64,000 nt of DNA from Salinilacustrithrix sp034522155 (GTDB lineage: Bacteria; Actinomycetota; Acidimicrobiia; Acidimicrobiales; Salinilacustritrichaceae): assembly GCA_034522155.1 (NCBI GenBank), contig JAXHLP010000012.1, positions 124,001 to 188,000 of the forward strand, read 5' to 3'. The notes under the pieces were generated by a model. The model saw only the letters and a list, made by a program, of their open reading frames with translations. It made no database searches and was not told the origin of the DNA. Made by a program: the position numbers and the translations under genes. Within the stretch, counting starts at the first letter, position 1, and each line of letters opens with the position of its first letter. Below are positions 8,268-15,742 of the stretch, piece after piece.

Positions 8268-9196
8268 CAGGCCGTTCCCGTCATCTCGTCGAGCCAGGCG
8301 ACCAGGTCGTCGCGCAGCTCCGGGGGATCGAGCAGCTCGGCGTCGTCGAGGAAGCCGAGGACGAAGCTGCGCAGCCCGTCGGCGTGGCGGACCTGGAGCT
8401 CGAGGATCACGCCGCCGTCGTCCTGCCAGGTGCGGGCGACGCCGGGGCCCACCAGTCGGGCGGCCAAGGCCGCCTGGGGCGGGTCCACGCGCACGCGCGC
8501 CGTGATCGGTTCGCCCTCCCCCAGCGCCCACGCGTCGAGCTGGAGCCGCGCACCGGCCGGGTCGACCACGATCTCGGCCGAATCGGGCCCGTCGACGTCG
8601 ACCCCACCGTCGATGCGATCGAGTCGGAACGACCGGCGGTCGTCGGCGTTGTGGTCGTGACCCTGGAGGTACCAGTGGCCCCGCTCGTGGTGGAGGCGGA
8701 ACGGATCGACGACGCGGTCCTTGCCCCGGTAGTGGAAGCGCAGGCGGCGGTGCTCGGCCACGGCTTCGAACACGGTGGCGAGGTGGGGCGCGGACGGAAT
8801 CACGGCACTTCCGCCACCGTCGGTCGCCCCCGGTGCACCCCCGAGCTTGTCGAGTCCGGTGCGCACGTCGGCACCCTCGAGGCGCACCGCGTTGGCCGCG
8901 AGGTGCATGGCGGCGAGCTCGTCGGTCTCGAGTCCGGGGTCGGGCAGGCCGTACTCGTCCTGGTCGATGCGATACCCGTCGATGGCGGGCATCGTCCCGG
9001 GCACCGGCTCGATCCGCAGCGGGATGTCCATCTCCCGGAGGTCGTTCTTGTCGCGCTCGAAGGCCCGCTTGAAGGAGGCATCGTCCCCGGGGTAACCGGG
9101 GATGCGACGGTGGATCTCCTCGGCGCTCAGGGGCCGTTCGGTGTGGAGCAGCTCGGCGATCAGGTCGAGCAGCCGTTCGAGCTTCGGAACCGCCAT
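8267..9196 (-). CDS. pafB: WYL-domain DNA-damage regulator PafB
   Basis: The 309-residue product begins with a helix-turn-helix region (KLERLLDLIAELLHTERPL, then FKRAFERDKNDLREM). A WYL core follows: RRLRFHYRGKDRVVDPFRL, with GHWYLQGHD. It partners with PafC. The start ATG at 9194-9196 has TAGTCT exactly 7 bases upstream; a long upstream extension of the frame is compositionally unlike protein. PafB is expected to bind damage-inducible promoters, but I did not find a convincing binding site for it in the window. Confidence 0.86.
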   Translation of the reverse strand: MAVPKLERLLDLIAELLHTERPLSAEEIHRRIPGYPGDDASFKRAFERDKNDLREMDIPLRIEPVPGTMPAIDGYRIDQDEYGLPDPGLETDELAAMHLAANAVRLEGADVRTGLDKLGGAPGATDGGGSAVIPSAPHLATVFEAVAEHRRLRFHYRGKDRVVDPFRLHHERGHWYLQGHDHNADDRRSFRLDRIDGGVDVDGPDSAEIVVDPAGARLQLDAWALGEGEPITARVRVDPPQAALAARLVGPGVARTWQDDGGVILELQVRHADGLRSFVLGFLDDAELLDPPELRDDLVAWLDEMTGTA

Positions 9197-9203
9197 CGGC
9201 CGG

Positions 9204-9209
9204 AGACTA
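9204..9209 (-). promoter_or_regulatory. -10 element of leaderless promoter for pafB-pafC
   Basis: TAGTCT, 7 bases, then ATG. The two WYL genes would be co-transcribed from here. Confidence 0.65.
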
Positions 9210-9245
9210 TCGAGCGGTCGGTCCTGAACCCGGCGGTGCGCGAGG

Positions 9246-9301
9246 GGTTCGGCGCGTTCGCGCGTCCCTGGTGGTGCACCGCGCCGACCGGCGCGGTCGT
9301 C
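9246..9301 (+). repeat. Dispersed intergenic repeat, family B, copy 1, with hairpin
   Basis: A 56-base element is about 90% identical to the reverse complement of 62494-62549. Its right half forms a perfect stem of 8 pairs with loop GACC (9278-9297). It fills the gap between pafB and the DUF3866 gene and touches the latter's stop codon, so it could also serve as that gene's terminator. Confidence 0.7.
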
Positions 9302-10316
9302 AGTCGGTTTGGGGCTCGGCGGCCAGAACGCCCGCGGCGCCGGCGGCGGCGAAGAACAGCGGGTCGTCGTCGGGCCCCCGGCCCATCGAGCGCACCTCGA
9401 GCGAGCGCTCGGCCAGCAGGGCGGGCACGTCGCCCGGGTCGACGACGTGCACCTCGTGTCGCGCGTCGGACACCTCGGCGCCAGCAACGGTGGCAACCTC
9501 GACCCGGCTGCGGGTCAGCGCCAGGATCGTCGACACGTGGTGGCTCGCGCCCCGGTGGCGCGGCCTCGGGTCGGCTTCGGACGCCCGGACGCAGCAGATC
9601 GGTCGCCCCCCGAGCGCCGCGGCCGCGTCGAGGATCCCCGCCACCTCGACGGCGGTGGTTCCGAGTGCGGAGTCGGTACCGACGACCCCCGGGCCCATGC
9701 CGACCACGATGAGGTCGGCGTCGTCGGCATGCACCGCCAGGGCCAGTGCTGACGGAACCGAGACCGCCTCGCGCATCCCGCCGAACGCGTGCCCGGCGGT
9801 GATGGTCGCGTGCACGAGGCCGAGGTCGACCATCGACACCACGAGATCGGACAGGGCCATCGGCAGCGCCGCGCCGTCGGTCATGACGTACACGACCTGA
9901 CCGCCGGGGTGGCGGGCCTGGAACGCGGCGGCCACCACTGGCACCTGGCTGTGCAGGGAGCAGACGACGACCGGCGTTCCGGCGAGGTGAGCGGGCGGGT
10001 CGAGTGCCTCCTCGGCCGCGCCGGTGTCGGTCTGCAGGCTCGTGTAGCGCTGCTTCATGATGTGACCGGGCCCGGGCTGCGACCACGACTCACGGGCGAG
10101 GTTCCAGTGGACGACGTGCCAGCCGCCGGTCCCGAGTCCGAGGTCCACGGCGGTGGTGTTGAACACGACGGGGTTGCCCACGGCCACCGGACCGACCTGG
10201 TCGGTCAGGACGTAGGCGCGTTCAGGCGGCTGGTCACCGTCGACGACCCAGACCCGTTGCAGCCCCGGCCGCTCCTCGATGATCTCCGTGACCCACCCCG
10301 TCCGGAAGGAAGGCAT
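9300..10316 (-). CDS. DUF3866 family protein
   Basis: The 338-residue protein matches the actinobacterial DUF3866 pattern. The N-terminal beta-rich third contains PVVFNTTAVDLGLGTGGWH and GHIMKQRYTSLQ. It is followed by a Rossmann-like region with VVVCSLHSQVP, VYVMTDGAALP and DADLIVVGMGPGVVGTDSAL. No enzymatic residues are known for this family. It starts 4 bases after the pafA stop, so it is the second gene of a pafA transcript. Guilt by association suggests a link to pupylation or to the neighbouring PafBC genes, but this is inference. Confidence 0.75.
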   Translation of the reverse strand: MPSFRTGWVTEIIEERPGLQRVWVVDGDQPPERAYVLTDQVGPVAVGNPVVFNTTAVDLGLGTGGWHVVHWNLARESWSQPGPGHIMKQRYTSLQTDTGAAEEALDPPAHLAGTPVVVCSLHSQVPVVAAAFQARHPGGQVVYVMTDGAALPMALSDLVVSMVDLGLVHATITAGHAFGGMREAVSVPSALALAVHADDADLIVVGMGPGVVGTDSALGTTAVEVAGILDAAAALGGRPICCVRASEADPRPRHRGASHHVSTILALTRSRVEVATVAGAEVSDARHEVHVVDPGDVPALLAERSLEVRSMGRGPDDDPLFFAAAGAAGVLAAEPQTD

Positions 10317-10320
10317 CCGC

Positions 10321-11679
10321 CTACAAGCCGGCGATGAGGCGATCGACCCGGTCGTCTTGCGACTTGAACGGGTCCTTGCACAGCACGGTGCGCTGGGCCT
10401 GGTCGTTGAGTTTCAGATGCACCCAGTCGACGGTGTAGTCGCGGTTGCGCTCCTTGGCCCGCCGGATGAAGTCGCCCCGGAGCCGGGCCCTGGTCGTCTG
10501 GGGCGGGGTCTCGACGGCCTCGTCGATGGTCAGGTCGTCGGTCATGCGATCGACCAAGTCGGCCGACTGGAGCTTGTAGAACAGCCCGCGCTTGCGGTCG
10601 ACGTCGTGGTACTGGAGGTCGATCAGGCTCACCGTCGGGGAGTTGAGCGGCAGGTCGTGCTTGTCGCGGTACCGCTCGATCAGGTGGTACTTGGTGACCC
10701 AGTCGCATTCCCGCGACAGCTCCAGGGGATCGCGCTCGAGGCCCTCCATGACGTGGGTCCACATCTCCAGGGCGACCTGCTCCTGCTCGGGCAGTCCCTT
10801 GCGATCGGCGTAGGTGATGGCCCGCTCGAGGTACATCTGCTGAATCTCGAGTGCCGACAGCTCACGCCCGTTGGCGAGGCGCACGTTGCGTCGGCAGGTG
10901 ATGTCGTGGCTGATCTCGCGGATGGCGCGGATCGGGTTCTCCAGGGTCATGTCGCGCATCACGACCGACGGGTCCTCGAGCATCCGCAGGAGGATCGCGG
11001 TGGCACCGACCTTGAGGTAGGTGGCGTATTCGCTCATGTTCGAGTCGCCCACGATGACGTGGAGACGTCGATAGCGCTCGGCGTCGGCGTGGGGCTCGTC
11101 GCGGGTGTTGATGATCGGCCGGCTGCGGGTGGTGGCCGAGCTGACGCCCTCCCAGATGTGCTCGGCGCGCTGGGCCAGGCAGTAGGTGGCGCCCCGCGCC
11201 GTCTGCAGGACCTTGCCGGCGCCGGCGTAGATCTGGCGAGTCACGAGGAACGGGATGAGGTGCTCGGAGTACGAGCCGAAGTCGTCATGGCGGCTCGTCA
11301 GGTAGTTCTCGTGGCAGCCGTAGGAGTTGCCGGCCGAATCGGTGTTGTTCTTGAACAGGTAGATGACGCCGCGGATGCCCTCTTCGCGCAGCCGCTGCTC
11401 GGCACTGGTCAGGAGTTGCTCGAGGATCCGCTCGCCGGCCTTGTCGTGGGCGACGAGGTCGAGGATGTCGTCGCACTCGGGCGTCGCGTACTCGGGGTGC
11501 GAGCCGACGTCGAGATACAGCCGCGCCCCGTTGGCGAGGAAGACGTTGGAGCTGCGGCCCCACGACACGACGCGCCGGAACAGGTACCGAGCGACCTCGT
11601 CGGGACTCAGCCGGCGCTGACCACGCAGTGTGCACGTGACGCCGTACTCGTTCTCGAGTCCGAAGATCCGACGCTCCAC
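10321..11679 (-). CDS. pafA: Pup-protein ligase PafA
   Basis: PafA forms an isopeptide bond between the C-terminal Glu of Pup and substrate lysines, using ATP. The 452-residue product starts VERRIFGLENEYG, with the ATP/Mg-binding Glu cluster of the glutamine-synthetase-like fold. It contains the signature LYLDVGSHPEYATPEC, then NNTDSAGNSYGCHENY and RPIINTRDEPHAD. I chose the GTG at 11677-11679: it has TAGGTT 7 bases upstream and gives the mycobacterial length. The TTG three codons earlier lies inside that -10 element. Confidence 0.96.
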   Translation of the reverse strand: MERRIFGLENEYGVTCTLRGQRRLSPDEVARYLFRRVVSWGRSSNVFLANGARLYLDVGSHPEYATPECDDILDLVAHDKAGERILEQLLTSAEQRLREEGIRGVIYLFKNNTDSAGNSYGCHENYLTSRHDDFGSYSEHLIPFLVTRQIYAGAGKVLQTARGATYCLAQRAEHIWEGVSSATTRSRPIINTRDEPHADAERYRRLHVIVGDSNMSEYATYLKVGATAILLRMLEDPSVVMRDMTLENPIRAIREISHDITCRRNVRLANGRELSALEIQQMYLERAITYADRKGLPEQEQVALEMWTHVMEGLERDPLELSRECDWVTKYHLIERYRDKHDLPLNSPTVSLIDLQYHDVDRKRGLFYKLQSADLVDRMTDDLTIDEAVETPPQTTRARLRGDFIRRAKERNRDYTVDWVHLKLNDQAQRTVLCKDPFKSQDDRVDRLIAGL

Positions 11680-11686
11680 GCGCAGC

Positions 11687-11692
11687 AACCTA
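11687..11692 (-). promoter_or_regulatory. -10 element of leaderless promoter for pafA
   Basis: TAGGTT, 7 bases, then GTG. The element overlaps the upstream TTG codon, which rules that codon out if transcription starts where expected. Confidence 0.65.
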
Positions 11693-11733
11693 TCGGCGCG
11701 CCCGGCGGGGCGGGCGCCATCGCGTCGGGAGTC

Positions 11734-12252
11734 TCAGCGGTCGCGGCCGCCGGGATGCACGTCCCAGCCGGTGCCATAGCCCTGCGTGGCGAACTCGCGC
11801 GCCTGGAGCGCGTCGGGGACGCTGGTGAAGACGATGAACCGCGTGGGGATGCCCCACCGCTCGAGGACGAGGCGGCTGGAGAGACGTCCCGCGACGAGGC
11901 AACGATCGACGCCGTCGCCGGGGTCGGGCAGGGCCCCGCAGATGGTCTCGAGGGCGCTGTGGTCGAGGAGCGTGGCCCGGTCGAGGTTGACGATGATGGC
12001 CTCGGCCGACGTCGCGGCCTCGGCGATGGCCGGCACGACCCGCTGGGCGAGCGCGTTGTCGAGGCCGCCGTCGAGATCGACGATGGTCACGCCGCGCCGG
12101 AGCGAGACGTGGAGGTGCCCGTCGGCGAGGTCGAGGACTGGCGTCGGGCTGGTGATCGGCTCGTCCTCGCTCGCGCCCGCCCGCGTCCCGAGGCTTGCCG
12201 GATCCGATGGTGCCGGCCCGATGGTCGTGGGGTCATCGGCGAGGGTGGACAT
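11734..12252 (-). CDS. STAS-domain protein (anti-sigma-antagonist-like)
   Basis: The 172-residue protein has a disordered Pro/Ser-rich N-terminal half. A STAS-like fold follows from about residue 45: VTIVDLDGGLDNALAQRV, IIVNLDRATLLDHSALETI and the C-terminal RFIVFTSVPDALQARE. At the usual phosphorylation position (DSS/DST) the sequence reads DHS, so His takes the place of the phospho-acceptor. It lies between pafA and prcA but has its own strong promoter and ribosome-binding site AGGAG. Partner proteins are not evident nearby. Confidence 0.7.
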   Translation of the reverse strand: MSTLADDPTTIGPAPSDPASLGTRAGASEDEPITSPTPVLDLADGHLHVSLRRGVTIVDLDGGLDNALAQRVVPAIAEAATSAEAIIVNLDRATLLDHSALETICGALPDPGDGVDRCLVAGRLSSRLVLERWGIPTRFIVFTSVPDALQAREFATQGYGTGWDVHPGGRDR

Positions 12253-12282
12253 GACGGGCTCCTGATCGGCTACGTTGCAATC

Positions 12283-12310
12283 AGGTTACAACCCGTCACG
12301 GGATTGTCAA
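12283..12310 (-). promoter_or_regulatory. Sigma70-type promoter for the STAS gene
   Basis: A perfect TTGACA (-35) at 12305-12310, a 16-base spacer and TAACCT (-10) at 12283-12288. A leader of about 25 bases follows, with AGGAG 7 bases before the ATG. It is the best -35/-10 pair seen in the window. Confidence 0.75.
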
Positions 12311-12327
12311 CGGGAAACCCGCGATTC

Positions 12328-13017
12328 TCACTCGCTGCCGTCGCCGAGCACGGCGGCGAGCTCGTCGCCCTCGATCCGTTCGAAGGTGCGTCGGCCGTTG
12401 GTGCGGGTCAGGACGGCCACCTCGAGGTCACCGACCCCGAGCCGGTGTTCCGGGCCCGACAGCGCGCTGACGGCGGCCTGCAGGGCCCCGGCGAGATCGG
12501 CGCCCTCGACGTAGGCCTCCTCGAGCCGTGCGGTGATCGTCTCGGTCTCGCCGCCGAGGACCGAGAAGCGGTACTCGTCGACGACGGAGCCGTCGTAGAG
12601 GATGTGGAAGAGCTCGTCGCCGGACGGCTCGTCGCCGACCTCGGCCACGAGGATCTCCACCTCCATGGGCTTCATCTCGTGGGTGAAGATCTGACCGAGC
12701 ATCTGGGCGTAGGCATTGGCCAGGCTGCGGGCGTCGACGTCCTCGCGCGAGAACTGGTACCCCTTCAGATCGGCGTGGCGGACACCGGCGACCCGCAGCT
12801 GGTCGAACTCGTTGTACTTGCCGACACCGGCGAAGGCGATCCGGTCGTAGATCTCGGAGATCTTGCGCAGCGTCGACGACGAGTTCTGCGCGCAGATCAT
12901 GATGCCGTCGGCATAGGTGACCGCGCACAGGCTGCGACCCCGGGCGATGCCTTTCCGGGCGTAGTCGGCCCGGTCCTTCATCACCTGCTCGGGTGCGACA
13001 TAGAACGGTGTGCTCAT
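12328..13017 (-). CDS. prcA: Proteasome subunit alpha PrcA
   Basis: PrcA forms the outer heptameric rings of the 20S proteasome, gates entry and docks Arc. The 229-residue product begins with the alpha-type extension MSTPFYVAPEQVMKDRADYA and the ARKGIARGRS turn. The core contains KISEIYDRIAFAGVGKYNEF and THEMKPMEVEILVAEVG. There is no N-terminal catalytic Thr. Its ATG overlaps the prcB stop by 4 bases (ATGA). The acidic C-terminus is typical. Confidence 0.96.
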   Translation of the reverse strand: MSTPFYVAPEQVMKDRADYARKGIARGRSLCAVTYADGIMICAQNSSSTLRKISEIYDRIAFAGVGKYNEFDQLRVAGVRHADLKGYQFSREDVDARSLANAYAQMLGQIFTHEMKPMEVEILVAEVGDEPSGDELFHILYDGSVVDEYRFSVLGGETETITARLEEAYVEGADLAGALQAAVSALSGPEHRLGVGDLEVAVLTRTNGRRTFERIEGDELAAVLGDGSE

Positions 13018-13835
13018 CGCTGCGAACCTCCTCCGTTGGTGCCGGCCGAACGGTCGAGACTCTCGACCAACGTCTCGAAGCGCTGGCGGACCTCGGCCTC
13101 GTCGAGGCGGGCGAAGCCGTCGGCCTCGATGGTGGCCACGATCGGGAAGATGCCACGCACGAGGTCGGGTCCGCCGGTGGCCGAGTCGTCGTCGGCTGCC
13201 TCGAACAGGGCCCGGATCGCCAGGTCGGTGGCGTCGTCGGCGGTCATCTCGTCGCGGAAGCCGATCTTGATCACGGTGCCCGCGTGCAGTGAGCCCGAGC
13301 CGGTGGCGGCGTGGTGCATCTCCTCGTAGCGACCGCCGGTGACGTCGAACTCGAACAGGCGCCCGATCCCGCGGCTGCGGTCGTAGCCGGCGAACAGCGG
13401 GACCACGGGCATGCCCTGCATGGCGGCCGGCAGGTGGTTGCGCACCATGGCTCCGAGCTGGTTGGCCTTGCCCTCGAGGCTGAGGTGGTTCCCCTCGACC
13501 TTCTCGTAGTGCTCGAGCTGGAGCTGGAACAGCTTGACCATCTCCATGGCCGGGCCCGCGGCTCCGGCGATCGCCACGCCCGACCAACGGTCGGCGGGGA
13601 ACACCTTCTCCATCGATCGGTGGCTGATCAGGTTGCCCGCCGTGGCCCGCCGATCGCCGGCCATCACGACGCCGGTCGCCGTGCGGATCGCCACCACGGT
13701 GGTGCCGTGGGTGATCGTCAGCGGATGCGTCGTCGCCTCACCGAGGCGTGTGGCCGGATCGCGGCCGTGGGCGCGGAGCAGCGAAGCGAAATCTGGTCCC
13801 GGGTCGGTGTCCGGGTGGAAGAACGGCAGTGTCAC
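13014..13835 (-). CDS. prcB: Proteasome subunit beta PrcB
   Basis: PrcB is the catalytic subunit. A 44-residue propeptide precedes the autocleavage site HG/TTVVAIR, leaving Thr45 as the N-terminal nucleophile; Asp and Lys of the triad lie in the usual GDRRAT and MEKVF stretches. I chose the GTG at 13833-13835 (273 residues) because TAGGGT ends 7 bases before it. A GTG or ATG further upstream would place the start on the wrong side of that promoter. Order dop-pup-prcB-prcA is the same as in Mycobacterium tuberculosis. Confidence 0.96.
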   Translation of the reverse strand: MTLPFFHPDTDPGPDFASLLRAHGRDPATRLGEATTHPLTITHGTTVVAIRTATGVVMAGDRRATAGNLISHRSMEKVFPADRWSGVAIAGAAGPAMEMVKLFQLQLEHYEKVEGNHLSLEGKANQLGAMVRNHLPAAMQGMPVVPLFAGYDRSRGIGRLFEFDVTGGRYEEMHHAATGSGSLHAGTVIKIGFRDEMTADDATDLAIRALFEAADDDSATGGPDLVRGIFPIVATIEADGFARLDEAEVRQRFETLVESLDRSAGTNGGGSQR

Positions 13836-13842
13836 ACGGCGG

Positions 13843-13848
13843 ACCCTA
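13843..13848 (-). promoter_or_regulatory. -10 element of leaderless promoter for prcB-prcA
   Basis: TAGGGT, 7 bases, then GTG. It lies in the 102 bases between the pup stop and the prcB start, so the core particle can be transcribed separately from dop-pup. Confidence 0.62.
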
Positions 13849-13937
13849 TCTGCGGTCAGTCGACCCAACCTGTGCCCGACGAATGCGAAGCATTCGTCAC
13901 GAACCCGGAGGTCGCCCCGCGACCGACGGGTTCGCGG

Positions 13938-14138
13938 CTACTGCCCACCCTTCTGGATGTAGGACTTCACGAAGTCCTCGGCGTTCTGCTCCAGCACGTC
14001 GTCGATCTCGTCGAGGAGGTCGTCGAGTTCGGCCTTGATCTTCTCGCCGGACTCGGACGTGGCGGGCACGTCGTCGACGACTTCTTCCTCTTCCTCACGG
14101 GTGGGCGTGGACTTCTTCTTCTGTTCCCGTTCAGCCAT
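13938..14138 (-). CDS. pup: Prokaryotic ubiquitin-like protein Pup
   Basis: The 66-residue, highly acidic, largely disordered protein ends YIQKGGQ. The final Gln must be deamidated by Dop to Glu before PafA can attach it to lysines. The C-terminal helix region EKIKAELDDLLDEIDDVLEQ is the part that binds the Arc coiled coil. The start ATG at 14136-14138 is preceded by a GGAG; an upstream extension of the frame is not Pup-like. It follows dop by 37 bases. Confidence 0.96.
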   Translation of the reverse strand: MAEREQKKKSTPTREEEEEVVDDVPATSESGEKIKAELDDLLDEIDDVLEQNAEDFVKSYIQKGGQ

Positions 14139-14175
14139 CACCGAACTCCAGGTCGGGTCGAGGTCATGACGGTCG

Positions 14176-15690
14176 TCACGACCCGAGACGGGCGAGCAGG
14201 TCTGCCGCCGTCTCGCACTCATCGATCAATGTACCCACGTGAGCCGCTGTTCCACGCGAGGGTTCCATCATCGGGACCCGTCGCAGGGGATCGCCGCCGA
14301 CGTCGAAGACCAGTGAGTCCCAGTTGGCGGCCACGATCGCCTCGGGCCACTTCTGCAGGCACCGCCCCCGGAAGTAGGCCCGGGTCGTGTGCGGTGGGTC
14401 GGTGATGGCCGCTTCGACCGCGGCGGGATCGGTGATCGTGGCGAGGCCGGCCCGCTCGGCCAGGCATTTGCCGGGGCGCAGGTCGTGGTACTGGAGCCCG
14501 ATGGCGAGCAGGCGATCGTCGCCGGGGTCGAGGCCGTGGCGCTCGCGGTAGCCGTCGAGGAGGCGCTGTTTGGCCACCCAGTCGACGGTGTCGGCCGCGC
14601 TCGAAGGATCGGTCTCCAACCGGGTGAGCACGTCCTCCCAGCGTGTCAGCACGTCGTCGCCGACCTCCTGGCCGATGCACTCGAGCCCGTGGACCTCGGC
14701 GTACTTGCGGGCCCGCTCGTGGTACTCCCACTGCAGGTCGATGGGCGTGATGGTGCCGCCGTTGGCCAGTTCGAGAACCCGGCGGAGCGTGAGGTCGTGG
14801 GACACGTCGCGCAGCGCGGCGACCGGCGACCGCAGGGCGAGGTCGAGGCCGAGCTCGTCGTCCTCGATCATGGCGAGCACGATGGCCGTCGTCCCGACCT
14901 TCAAGTAGGTCGCGACCTCGGACATGTTGGCGTCGCCGATGATCACGTGGAGTCGGCGGTACTTCTGAGCGTCGGCGTGGGGCTCGTCGCGGGTGTTGAC
15001 GATCGGTCGCTTCAGCGTGGTCTCGAGGCCGACCTCCTCCTCGAAGAAGTCGGCCCGCTGGGACAGCTGGTAGGGCACGTCCGCGGCGTTCAGCCCAGGG
15101 GCCTCGGTGCCGATCTTGCCGGCGCCGCAGTACAGCTGCCGGGTGACGAAGAACGGCGTGACCTCGCGCACGATCCGCCCGAAGGGCACCTCGCGCGCCA
15201 GCAGGTAGTTCTCGTGGCAGCCGTAGCTGTTGCCCTTGCCGTCGGAGTTGTTCTTGTGGACGACGATCTCCTCGTCGTCGGCGAGCATCGAGCGCGACGC
15301 CTCCATCGATCGGCGCAGGATCTCCTCCGCGGCCCGGTCCCAGGTGACCACCTCGAAGGCATCGGCGCACTCGGGCGTGGAGCACTCGGGGTGGGCGTGA
15401 TCGACGTAGTAGCGGGCCCCGTTGGTGAGGACCGCGTTGACCAGGTGGGTCTCGACCTCGGGCGGCTGCACGTCGGTGCTGGCGCGGCCACGGGCGTCGT
15501 TGTGGGGCATCTCGTCCTCGAAGTCCCAGCCGACGCGCGGCGCGGTGCGCGCCGACTGCCCCGAGCGCGCCAGGTCCTGGACGTAGGCGTTGATCAGCAT
15601 CGACGACGCCGCGATCGGATTGGACTCGCTCCGACCCCGGACGAAGATGCCGAACTCCGTCTCGATCCCGCAGATCTTGTCGACTGCCAC
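14176..15690 (-). CDS. dop: Pup deamidase/depupylase Dop
   Basis: This PafA paralogue (504 residues) converts Pup-Gln to Pup-Glu and removes Pup from substrates. It starts VAVDKICGIETEFGI and carries the family stretches YYVDHAHPECSTPEC, NNSDGKGNSYGCHENY and RPIVNTRDEPHADA. It has the longer N-terminal region, with a loop rich in acidic residues (GWDFEDEMPHND), that separates Dop from PafA. The GTG start has TAGGTT 6 bases upstream. Confidence 0.95.
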   Translation of the reverse strand: MAVDKICGIETEFGIFVRGRSESNPIAASSMLINAYVQDLARSGQSARTAPRVGWDFEDEMPHNDARGRASTDVQPPEVETHLVNAVLTNGARYYVDHAHPECSTPECADAFEVVTWDRAAEEILRRSMEASRSMLADDEEIVVHKNNSDGKGNSYGCHENYLLAREVPFGRIVREVTPFFVTRQLYCGAGKIGTEAPGLNAADVPYQLSQRADFFEEEVGLETTLKRPIVNTRDEPHADAQKYRRLHVIIGDANMSEVATYLKVGTTAIVLAMIEDDELGLDLALRSPVAALRDVSHDLTLRRVLELANGGTITPIDLQWEYHERARKYAEVHGLECIGQEVGDDVLTRWEDVLTRLETDPSSAADTVDWVAKQRLLDGYRERHGLDPGDDRLLAIGLQYHDLRPGKCLAERAGLATITDPAAVEAAITDPPHTTRAYFRGRCLQKWPEAIVAANWDSLVFDVGGDPLRRVPMMEPSRGTAAHVGTLIDECETAADLLARLGS

Positions 15691-15696
15691 GGCGCG

Positions 15697-15702
15697 AACC
15701 TA
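15697..15702 (-). promoter_or_regulatory. -10 element of leaderless promoter for dop-pup
   Basis: TAGGTT, 6 bases, then GTG. The same hexamer precedes pafA, which may balance ligase and deamidase. Confidence 0.65.
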
Positions 15703-15742
15703 TCCCCGTCCGTCCGGTTCCCGGCGGCCCCCGGCACCGGTC

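Noticed and set aside
8267..9210. LexA-type SOS boxes or a PafBC binding motif near pafB
   Set aside because: No CGAAC-N4-GTTCG palindrome and no TTGTCRGTG-like element with a correctly spaced -10 was found by eye.
10279..13329. 1000-codon plus-strand frame across pafA, STAS, prcA and prcB
   Set aside because: All four minus-strand genes are unmistakable; the plus frame is compositional.
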